Shown piece after piece: positions 54,306 through 60,867 of a DNA stretch of 61,245 nt. Every line of letters starts with the position of its first letter. The first letter of the stretch is position 1. Both the position numbers and the translations under genes were made by a program. The notes beneath the pieces are model-generated. The model was given only the letters and a program-made list of their open reading frames with translations, had not been told where the DNA came from and searched no databases. The stretch covers positions 1 through 61,245 of the forward strand of contig CAMCTC010000019.1 of assembly GCA_945878355.1 (NCBI GenBank), read 5' to 3'. Source of the DNA: Bordetella parapertussis. GTDB taxonomy: Bacteria > Pseudomonadota > Gammaproteobacteria > Burkholderiales > Burkholderiaceae_C.

Positions 54306-54709
54306 TATTCTGCGGCACGGACAGCGACAGTTACCGGGTTTGCGGATGAACCCGCTTGGGGCCCAGCCAATGCTCGTGGCGCAGCACCATCTGCGGGTCG
54401 ATGTTCGGCACACACCCTTCAGCCCTGCACCGCGAAGTTGCGGGCCGTCAGGGCAGGCCAGAAGCCAGAACCACAGCGGGCCACCGCCGCACGGCCGATA
54501 CGATGCTGGCATTGCCGCGCTGATTCATATTCGGTGGCCGACGCCTCGACGCGGCAATCCACTTCGCCTTGGGCATGCCCAGCACACGGGCCGTCACTGA
54601 CGCTCACTGCCCCGCCTTCACCAGCCTAACGGCCTCCAGCTTGAACTCCAGCGTGTACCGCGCACAGCCTTGGCATCGCGTCAACCAATCGTTCTCAACG
54701 CACCCGTGA
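54306..54709. other. Region without an identified gene
   Basis: About 400 bp. A roughly 30-codon open frame on the minus strand ends with TAA at 54331-54333 and contains NIDPQMVLRHEHWLGPKRVH, which reads like a real C-terminus that I cannot place. The rest has no recognisable coding content. It looks like the edge of a deletion that also removed most of the SDR gene. Confidence 0.35.
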
Positions 54710-55033
54710 TCACATGGCCAACTTGGCAGATACCAGCCGGTTGATGCTCACGCCTTGTTCGGCCGCCTCAGTGGCAAGTGTGCGGTGCACCGACGAAGGG
54801 ATCCGAACCATGAAGCGGCCGCTGTAGCTTTTTTCTGCAAGCGCCTCGGGAACCGGCTCACCAGCGGTGTTCATCTCATCAACCACCGCTGCGACAACCC
54901 GACGGATGCCAGCGAGGGCTTTTTCAGGTGTGGCGGCTAGCCAGGACAGCGATGGGAATTCGGCACAAAGGCCTACGTGCTCTTTGTCCTCAGCAGACCA
55001 AGTGACCCGATAGGTGTAGTGATTGATGTTCAT
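54710..55033 (-). CDS. hicB: HicB-family antitoxin
   Basis: A 107-residue protein with an N-terminal HicB fold (YRVTWSAEDKEHVGLCAEFP, SLSWLAATPEKALAGIRRVV) and a C-terminal ribbon-helix-helix segment (SGRFMVRIPSSVHRTLATEA, AEQGVSINRLVSAKLAM). The first part binds HicA and the second binds DNA. ATG at 55033 overlaps the HicA stop as ATGA, so the order is toxin first, as in most hicAB loci. No lesion is seen. Composition is less GC-rich than the housekeeping genes. Confidence 0.88.
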   Translation of the reverse strand: MNINHYTYRVTWSAEDKEHVGLCAEFPSLSWLAATPEKALAGIRRVVAAVVDEMNTAGEPVPEALAEKSYSGRFMVRIPSSVHRTLATEAAEQGVSINRLVSAKLAM

Positions 55034-55248
55034 GGTTTGGCACCCAGGCGTTCGATGGCGAGCAACACTTGCCTTACTTGGTAGGCCTTTGCTTTGCCCT
55101 TGTCGTTTTGAATATTCACTCTTGGGTTCCCGGGCCAAGGGGTCTTGTAGATGGTGTGGCTGCTGCCGTGTTGCCTGGGATTACCGAAAAAATGCTCGCA
55201 GATGCGCTGCAAGTCGGCAAAGCGCACGTTGGTGGGCTCTGTTCGCAT
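55030..55248 (-). CDS. hicA: HicA-family mRNA interferase toxin
   Basis: A 72-residue double-stranded-RNA-binding-fold toxin. RTEPTNVRFADLQRICEHFF is the N-terminal helix, QHGSSHTIYKTPWPG carries the catalytic His of the GSSH motif near residue 31, and KGKAKAYQVRQVLLAIERLG ends it. It cleaves mRNA until bound by HicB. ATG at 55248 gives a slightly short protein; TTG at 55278 would add LGVLEKIFEQ, which resembles the usual HicA N-terminus, so the true start may be there. Both genes look intact, unlike the neighbouring RelE-type pair. Confidence 0.85.
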   Translation of the reverse strand: MRTEPTNVRFADLQRICEHFFGNPRQHGSSHTIYKTPWPGNPRVNIQNDKGKAKAYQVRQVLLAIERLGAKP

Positions 55249-55527
55249 TTGCTCGAAAATTTTTTCGAGAACTCCCAAAAAAATGGTATCAATAGTGATA
55301 GCTGCTGTCAACTCTCGCAGTCGAGCCCAACGAGGTGGAAGTCTGTGTGGCATTGAGGTGCATTGCGTCCTCGATCCAAGCCGATCCGCCAAGCCAGCAC
55401 AGCCGGCGCGAAGGCCATGGCACCTTCGTCCTGAGTCGACAAGCGGTATTCGCATGACCTTGCCAGCGCACTTGCCCCCCATAATGAAAGGCTTCCTTCA
55501 ACCGCCGGCCATCGCCTCCATCGCCCC

Positions 55528-56922
55528 TTGACTGCACCCGCCCTCGGGTCACCCGTCGTCGATTCGCAGATCGCGGCCCATCGTGCCGCCCTCGGCGTGC
55601 TGATGATGTGCACGGTCATCAGCGCGATCTCGCGCGGCGCGGGCGAGAGCTTTGCCATCTTCCTGCTGCCGATCGCCCGCGAGTTCCAGACCGATCGCGC
55701 GGCGCTCACCGGCGTCTACTCCACCTACATGGTCGCGCTCGGCGTGATGTCGCCGATCGCCGGCACGATCTTCGATCGGCTCGGCGCACGGCTTTGCTAC
55801 AGCGTCGGCCTAGCGGTCTTTGGCTTCGCCTGCCTGCTGGCCTCGCAGGTAAGCGCCCTGTGGCAGCTGTACCTGCTCACCGGGCTGGGTGGTGCGATCG
55901 GCGCATCGATGATCGGCATGCTGCCGGCCTCCAGCCTGGTCAGCCTGTGGTTCCAGAAAAAGCTCTCGACCGCGATGGGCGTGATCTCGGCCTCGATGGG
56001 TGTCGGCCTGCTGGTGTTCGCGCCGATCGTGCAGTCGCTGGTCGCGCATCGCGGCTGGCGCGGCGCCTATCTGGTGCTCGGGCTGATGCTGCTGGCGGTG
56101 CTGGCGCTCATCCAGTTGTTGCCCTGGCGCCGGATTGCCGCCGGTGCGCCCGAGATCGCGGCGGCGCGCAAGCAGCAGGCCGCCGATGGGCAGGCCTGGA
56201 CGGTCAGTCGAGCCATGCGCACGCCGGTCTTCTGGGCGCTCTTTGGCGTCATGTTCTGTACTTCGGTGAGCACCTTTGCGGTCAGTGTCCAGCTGGTGGC
56301 CTATCTGATCGAGTCGGGGCTGCCGCCGCTGCAGGCAGCCACGATTTACGGCCTGGTCGGCATGGTCTCGATCGTCGGCACCTTTGTCGCCGGCAGCCTC
56401 GCCGAGCGCATCGGCGAGATGCGGGTGGCGATGATCTCCTATGGCTCGACGATCGCCGGCGTGGCCGCGCTCGCAGCGCTCGGACACTCGCCGGCAATGG
56501 TCATGGTCGCCGCCTTCGTGATGCTGTTCGGCACGATGCAGGGCTCGCGCGGGCCGCTGGTGGCGGTGCTGTCGGCGCGCAACTTCGCCGGGGGGCGCCA
56601 GACCGGCATCTACGGCGCGGTGCTTTTCGGCATGGGCATGGGCGGCGCGCTCGGCTCCTGGGGCAGCGGTGCGCTCTACGACCTGACCGGCGGCTATGAC
56701 GGCGGCTTTGCCCTGTCGGCCGCCGGGGCGGCCTGCGGACTGCTGCTCTTCGTGACCGTGCCCGGATTGCGCGGGCAGCGCCCTCCCACACGCCACGACG
56801 CCCGCGCATTGAGCGCCCCAAGGCTGGCCGAAGCCGGCCGTCCCCCGCGGGGATCAAGCAAAGTGGCAAAGCCACATTTGCATGAGAGCGTCTCGGCATC
56901 AAAGCCTGCCAGGCGCTTGTAG
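55528..56922 (+). CDS. MFS transporter with a repeat-derived C-terminus
   Basis: About 12 hydrophobic segments over 464 residues, starting with SQIAAHRAALGVLMMCTVIS. The loop between helices 2 and 3 is GTIFDRLGARL, the MFS signature G-x3-D-R-x-G-x-R. The pattern resembles monocarboxylate/oxalate-type MFS proteins. No ATG is available; TTG at 55528 is the most likely start and has no strong ribosome binding site. The last 40 or so residues are read through a 79-bp dispersed repeat (56810-56888), so the natural C-terminus seems to end near VTVPGLRGQRP. One base difference in frame would place the stop at the repeat's first TGA. Confidence 0.82.
   Translation: MTAPALGSPVVDSQIAAHRAALGVLMMCTVISAISRGAGESFAIFLLPIAREFQTDRAALTGVYSTYMVALGVMSPIAGTIFDRLGARLCYSVGLAVFGFACLLASQVSALWQLYLLTGLGGAIGASMIGMLPASSLVSLWFQKKLSTAMGVISASMGVGLLVFAPIVQSLVAHRGWRGAYLVLGLMLLAVLALIQLLPWRRIAAGAPEIAAARKQQAADGQAWTVSRAMRTPVFWALFGVMFCTSVSTFAVSVQLVAYLIESGLPPLQAATIYGLVGMVSIVGTFVAGSLAERIGEMRVAMISYGSTIAGVAALAALGHSPAMVMVAAFVMLFGTMQGSRGPLVAVLSARNFAGGRQTGIYGAVLFGMGMGGALGSWGSGALYDLTGGYDGGFALSAAGAACGLLLFVTVPGLRGQRPPTRHDARALSAPRLAEAGRPPRGSSKVAKPHLHESVSASKPARRL
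56810..56888 (+). repeat. 79-bp two-hairpin dispersed repeat, copy 3
   Basis: This copy starts TGAGCGCCCCAAGG and ends TGCATGAGAG. It differs from copy 2 by a few substitutions, one of which breaks a pair in the second hairpin. It lies inside the open frame of the MFS transporter, in a frame that misses its leading TGA. Confidence 0.9.
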
Positions 56923-57026
56923 CGCGCCCCGACCTCCTTCAATTCGGCCTGCGCGCCGGCATTCATGCAGCGCCTGGCGGCGCTGGTGCCGTCACCAGCC
57001 GCTAGCACCAATCCCCAACACTCCTG

Positions 57027-57617
57027 TTACCAGTCCCCGCTGCCGGACTCGCCTTTGAACGGGCCCGCCAGTTCGGGTGTGATCCAGCCACCGTAAAAGC
57101 CGCCGGGCTGCGTGCTCACTGCCGCGCCGTCGACCCGGCAGTCGAGCTGCGCGGGATAGAAGGCCACGCAGTCCGCCAAGGCCTCGGCGCCGGCCAGCGG
57201 CCGCGGGTAGCTCCAGGCGACGCCGGGCAGCTGGCGATCGCCGCACACCAGCGTCCAGTACTGTGCCGGGCCCTTCCATTCGCAGAACGAACTGCCTGCT
57301 GCGGGCTGCAGCAACTGCCTGGCAACGTCATCCCATGGCAGGTAGAAGCTGGGCGGGTGCCCGGTTTCCAACACACGCACGGCGCGTCGGGTGCGCGCGA
57401 CCTCGACGCCGCCCCAACACACCACCACTTCGCGGACGTCGGGCGCCAGGCGCGGCGGGCGCGGGAAGTCCCAGACCGAGGTCTGGCCCGGCCCGGGCGG
57501 CGCGGCAAAGGGCGGACGCGCCTGGCCTCGCCAATGCCACTGCTGGCGCGCCGAGAGGATCCAGTCGGCAGGATCGGCCATCCGGTCAGCCATCAGGTCG
57601 GCCATCAGGTCCGCCAT
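57027..57617 (-). CDS. DUF427-family protein
   Basis: A protein of up to 196 residues with the DUF427 pattern: VREVVVCWGGVEVARTRRAV near residue 60, VLETGHPPSFYLPWDDV near 82, FCEWKGPAQYWTLVCG near 112 and CVAFYPAQLDCRVDG near 150, ending GGFYGGWITPELAGPFKG. The family has a beta-barrel fold and no firmly known role. The start is ambiguous because four 12-bp units each begin with ATG: 57617, 57605, 57593 and 57581 are all in frame. The shortest option would begin MADPADWIL. It is alone on its strand here. Confidence 0.8.
   Translation of the reverse strand: MADLMADLMADRMADPADWILSARQQWHWRGQARPPFAAPPGPGQTSVWDFPRPPRLAPDVREVVVCWGGVEVARTRRAVRVLETGHPPSFYLPWDDVARQLLQPAAGSSFCEWKGPAQYWTLVCGDRQLPGVAWSYPRPLAGAEALADCVAFYPAQLDCRVDGAAVSTQPGGFYGGWITPELAGPFKGESGSGDW
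57570..57617. repeat. 12-bp repeat, four units, at the start of the DUF427 gene
   Basis: On the minus strand four units of ATGGCCGACCTG (with small changes) follow each other and encode Met-Ala-Asp-Leu/Arg/Pro. Each unit offers a start codon, so slippage would change the N-terminus without a frameshift. Confidence 0.8.
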
Positions 57618-58065
57618 CTGCGAACGGGCGGCGGTTCGCGCATCGCCTTGGCTGTTAGGGTGGCCTCCAGCTTGGCCGCCGGCTCAGGATTCGACCCCAT
57701 CACGGACATGCCAGAGCGGCGAAGCAGGTCGTGAACTCCTGCATCCGGGAGCGGTTCTTGCCCCTGCCAAACGAGCTGAACAAGGTCCGGGATCGAAAGT
57801 CGACGCGCACGCCCGAACGGGGCGCAGACCAGACCGACGAGACATGCATACGGTGCGGGCGCCGTTGCGGCGCAGGCTGACGAGGGAGCCGTCAACATCA
57901 AGTCTGCGAACCTGGATGTCAATCGCTTGTTTCTGGCTGTAGGGACCATCGCCGTGGGAGTCAACAAAGGCGAACAGAGTTCCGCAATCCATAGAAAGGC
58001 CAGTCGGTATCCGCGTCAGCCCCTGGCGCAGCAGGCATTGGTGGGCACTGCTAGGCTGCGCCTCA
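57618..58065. other. Region without a confident gene
   Basis: About 450 bp. On the minus strand one frame starts at 57992 with MDCGTLFAFVDSHGDGPYSQ and a neighbouring frame carries RLSIPDLVQLVWQGQEPLPD and MSVMGSNPEPAAKLEATLTA. Joined by a frameshift they could be a decayed gene, but I recognise neither half. I see no RNA or regulatory signal. Confidence 0.35.
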
Positions 58066-58653
58066 ATGCAAGCATCACAAACACCTCACCCCCGGCCGCG
58101 CCGCCGCGCCCTGATGGCCGTGGCACTGGCCGCGCCCCTGTTACTGGCTTTCTCGCAACTGCGTTTGCTGCCGCAGGACCAGGGTGTGCTGCTCGAGGTG
58201 GCGGGCACTCCGGTGGACCTGGCGGGCCGGCTACAGAGCGGCTGGCAAGCTTTGGTACGTGATTGCAGTGCGGTGCAGCACTTGCATGCCGGGTCGGCTG
58301 CCTGGATGCAGGCCCAGCAGGCACTGGCCGCACACAGTCCGCCGGCCTCACGTGGGGCCAGGCCGTTGCAATTGCTGCTGCACGCCAAGAACGACGGCGA
58401 CTGGCTGTTGGCCGAGGTGCTTTGGGACGGGGTTGGCGGCTTGCCCACGGGCGCGCCATTGGACCCGGCCATCGTGCCACTTCGACGCGGGTCTGCCGGC
58501 CTGCAGGTGCTAACCGAAGGCGTGTGGAGTGGGGACACCGGCCCCTGGGCGGCGCCAGCATTCATCCGACGCTGGCTGCAGCGTCAGGTGCCTGGCTTGC
58601 CGGCGGACTTGGCAATGTGCCTGGATCCGCAGTGGCCAGCGTTTGCGCGTTGA
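58066..58653 (+). CDS. Hypothetical protein with an N-terminal membrane segment
   Basis: A 195-residue protein with a basic start (HPRPRRRALMAVALAAPLLL) and a hydrophobic stretch at about residues 15-32, either a signal anchor or a signal peptide. The rest is soluble, with VLLEVAGTPVDLAGRLQSGW near 42 and LQLLLHAKNDGDWLLAEVLW near 100. No known motif or cofactor site is visible. Codon use is like that of the surrounding GC-rich genes. ATG at 58066 has no obvious ribosome binding site. Neighbours on both sides are remnants, so context gives no clue. Confidence 0.5.
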   Translation: MQASQTPHPRPRRRALMAVALAAPLLLAFSQLRLLPQDQGVLLEVAGTPVDLAGRLQSGWQALVRDCSAVQHLHAGSAAWMQAQQALAAHSPPASRGARPLQLLLHAKNDGDWLLAEVLWDGVGGLPTGAPLDPAIVPLRRGSAGLQVLTEGVWSGDTGPWAAPAFIRRWLQRQVPGLPADLAMCLDPQWPAFAR

Positions 58654-58679
58654 ACAGCGCTCAACAGCCCGCCGCCGGT

Positions 58680-58781
58680 TCAGAACCCACTTCCCGACGC
58701 TCCAGGTCTTGGCGCCGTGGCCAGGCGGCCGGCCGTGGCAGCTGCATCGTCGCGGCGGTAGCTGATGAAGAGCTTGCCCAT
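58680..58781 (-). pseudogene. TIR-domain protein, N-terminal stub
   Basis: The minus-strand frame from ATG at 58781 reads MGKLFISYRRDDAAATAGRL, the strand A and first helix of TIR_2-type domains, and then diverges into unrelated residues and a stop at 58680. TIR proteins with this start are common in Burkholderiales, some of them with NADase or signalling roles. The catalytic Glu and all later parts are missing. The piece is too short to work and shows that a longer gene once lay here. Confidence 0.65.
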
Positions 58782-58911
58782 GTGTGCACCTGTCGAGCTG
58801 ACACCGTTGGCGGCATGGCGCAAAACGCCGTATCTGCGGCGCTGCCGGTTGCAGCCCCGCGACGCGCATTGCCCGCGCAATGTACCGCCGAAGCCCCACT
58901 GCCCTGCACCC

Positions 58912-59628
58912 TCAAACGGCCAGCCACTCCTTGAGCAGCGCGGGGTTGGCGCGCAGCTGCTCGGGCGTGCCTTCGAACACGATGCGGCCATGGCCCATTA
59001 CGGCCACCCGCTGCGACACCTTCAGCGCAATCGCCAGCTTCTGCTCGACAAGCACCACCGACACGCCACGCCGGTGGATGTCGCGGATGCAGTCGGCCAC
59101 CACCGCCACGATCTTGGGCGCCAGGCCCTCGGTGGGCTCGTCCACCAGGATCACCTGCGGGTTGCCCAGCAACGACCGGCAGATGGTCAGCATCTGCTGC
59201 TCTCCGCCCGACAGGCTGCCGGCCATGGTGCGCCGCCGCTCCTTCAGGCGTGGGAAGTAGTCGAACATCTGCGCCACTGTCCAGCGCGCCGCGCCTGCGC
59301 TGCCGGGCTGCTCGCCCATGCGCAGGTTCTCGTCGACGGTGAGGTTGGCAAACACCTCGCGCTCTTCGGGCACATAGGCAATGCCGGCGCGGCACACGGT
59401 GTAGGGCCGCTGGCCGGCCAGGTCACGCCCGTTGAGCGCGATGCTGCCGCCGGTGGGTGGCACCAGGCCCATGATGGCCTTGAGCGTGGTGGACCGGCCC
59501 GAGCCGTTGCGCCCCAGCAGGCTGACCACTTCACCCGCGCGCACCTGAAAATCCACCCCGTGCAGGATGTGGCTCTTGCCGTAGTGCGCATGCAGCCCCT
59601 GCACCTGCAGCAGTGCTGTTGCCGTCAT
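58912..59628 (-). CDS. livF: Branched-chain amino acid-type ABC transporter ATP-binding protein LivF
   Basis: A 238-residue ABC ATPase of the HAAT/LivF type. Walker A is GRNGSGRSTT at 39-48, with Arg where the P-loop Lys is expected. Q-loop and signature are present (MAGSLSGGEQQMLTICRSLL near 132), Walker B is QVILVDEPTEGLAP near 158 and the H-loop is in VVLVEQKL. The Arg may be tolerated in this LivF subgroup or may impair hydrolysis; it is seen directly in the codon CGG. ATG at 59628 overlaps the livG stop as ATGA. Permease and binding-protein genes are absent, so the transporter is incomplete in this window. Confidence 0.9.
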   Translation of the reverse strand: MTATALLQVQGLHAHYGKSHILHGVDFQVRAGEVVSLLGRNGSGRSTTLKAIMGLVPPTGGSIALNGRDLAGQRPYTVCRAGIAYVPEEREVFANLTVDENLRMGEQPGSAGAARWTVAQMFDYFPRLKERRRTMAGSLSGGEQQMLTICRSLLGNPQVILVDEPTEGLAPKIVAVVADCIRDIHRRGVSVVLVEQKLAIALKVSQRVAVMGHGRIVFEGTPEQLRANPALLKEWLAV

Positions 59629-60359
59629 GACCCCGCCTCTTCACCCAAGTAGGCCTCGCGCACGCCGGCGTGGTTGCGGATGTCGTCGGGCGTGCCGGTG
59701 GCGATCACCTGGCCATACACCAGCACGCTGATGCGGTCGGCCAGCGCGAACACCACCGCCATGTCGTGCTCCACGATCACCAGCGTGCGGCCCTGCGTCA
59801 CCTCCCGGATCAGGGCCACGGTGTGGTCGGTTTCTTCATGCGACATACCGGCCATCGGCTCGTCCAGCAAGATGAGCTGCGGGTCACAGGCCAGGGTCAT
59901 CGCGATCTCCAGCGACCGCTGCTCGGAGTAAGACAGCTCGCCGGCCAGGGCGTCGTGCCGGGCGGCCAGGCGCACCTGCGCGAGCAGCGCCTCGGTCTGC
60001 TCGCGCACGCCGGGCAGGCGGTCGACCCGGCGCCAGAACATGGCCTGCACGCCATGGCGCTGCATCACCGCCAGGCGAAGGTTCTCGAACACCGTGAGCT
60101 TGGGAAAGATGTTGATGATCTGGAACGAGCGCGCCAGCCCGCGCCGGTTGATCAGCGCCGGCGGCAGGCCGCCGATGGGCTGGCCCTGGAACAGGATGCG
60201 CCCGGCCGTGGGTGCCAGGTTGCCCGAGATCAGGTGGAACAAGGTGGACTTGCCCGCGCCGTTGGGGCCGATGAGCGCGTGGCGCTCACCGGGCACGATG
60301 TCGAGGTCAACGCCGCAGATGATCTCGGTGGGACCGAAGGATTTGCGCAGCCCTTGCAG
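59625..60359 (-). pseudogene. livG: LivG-type ABC ATPase without an intact start
   Basis: The frame reads LQGLRKSFGPTEIICGVDLD, Walker A ALIGPNGAGKSTLF, NRRGLARSFQIINIFPKLTV, the signature-region ELSYSEQRSLEIAMTLACDP, Walker B QLILLDEPMAGM and an H-loop, so the body is intact. Immediately before LQGL stand two in-frame stops (TAGTAG, 60360-60365). The only later start is a GTG at 60296 inside the first beta strand. The protein lacks its first residues and a ribosome binding site. Either a rearrangement joint near 60360 or nonsense changes removed the start. The signature motif reads LSYSEQ in place of LSGGQ, as in many LivG proteins. Confidence 0.75.
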
Positions 60360-60360
60360 C

Positions 60361-60426
60361 TACTACGCCATGGCGGTCATTGAATTGGGTGAGGCTGTGT
60401 CCCGCGAAATCAAGGCCAAGCCCTGA
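60361..60426 (+). other. C-terminal coding fragment, about 20 codons, origin unknown
   Basis: On the plus strand the frame YYAMAVIELGEAVSREIKAK ends with TGA at 60424-60426, right behind the broken livG start. It reads like a natural protein end but I cannot assign it. If real, the livG damage is a junction between two unrelated genes and not a point mutation. Confidence 0.3.
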
Positions 60427-60438
60427 AGGCTTTCACTC

Positions 60439-60660
60439 ATGAACCCCCTCAACCCCAAAAAACTGCGGCTGACCAAGTGGACTGCGGTCAAACCTATCGC
60501 CAAACAAAAGCACTTTTTGGTCAGTCGGGTGATTCAACCTGAATTGCCCACCGATCCAATTGAGTGGGTTGAAATAGAATCCGTGTTTTCCAAAGCCACT
60601 CAGCTCATTGCCTGGCGTGACCTGCAAAACGATACGGTCTGGCGGCAGGGTTGGGTTTAA
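60439..60660 (+). CDS. TIGR02450 family Trp-rich protein
   Basis: A 73-residue protein with the family layout: MNPLNPKKLRLTKWTAVKPI at the start, KHFLVSRVI, DPIEWVEIESVFSKATQLIA in the middle and DTVWRQGWV at the end, with conserved Trp at the expected places. The family is widespread in proteobacteria and has no known function. ATG at 60439 begins at the conserved N-P-L-N-P-K. The gene seems complete and stands alone in a lower-GC segment at the window edge. Confidence 0.88.
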   Translation: MNPLNPKKLRLTKWTAVKPIAKQKHFLVSRVIQPELPTDPIEWVEIESVFSKATQLIAWRDLQNDTVWRQGWV

Positions 60661-60661
60661 T

Positions 60662-60867
60662 CAGGAGTCAGCCTTAAAGCCCAAGGCTGTCACCAATCGC
60701 TTTGCCATCTCTGAATCTTCTGCAAGACGGCGCGTGTGTTCAGCCGAGGTACTAGCCTCCAGGTTGGCGGCTAACGGCCTGTCTACTTTGAATGCTGGAG
60801 GGGCAGTGTCAGAGCGCTCACAATCATCGTCATCAATTACAACAAAATCCGCACCCTGTTTTCTGTT
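60662..60867 (-). other. Open frame without a start, behind the hydrolase stop
   Basis: Directly after the stop of the partial alpha/beta hydrolase, the same frame stays open for 68 codons (GADFVVIDDDDCERSD, then AEHTRRLAEDSEMAKRLVTA) to a TGA at 60662. It has no start near its beginning; an internal ATG would give only 15 residues. The residue pattern looks protein-like and acidic. It may be the tail of a read-through or fused gene, or of an unrelated lost gene. Confidence 0.3.
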
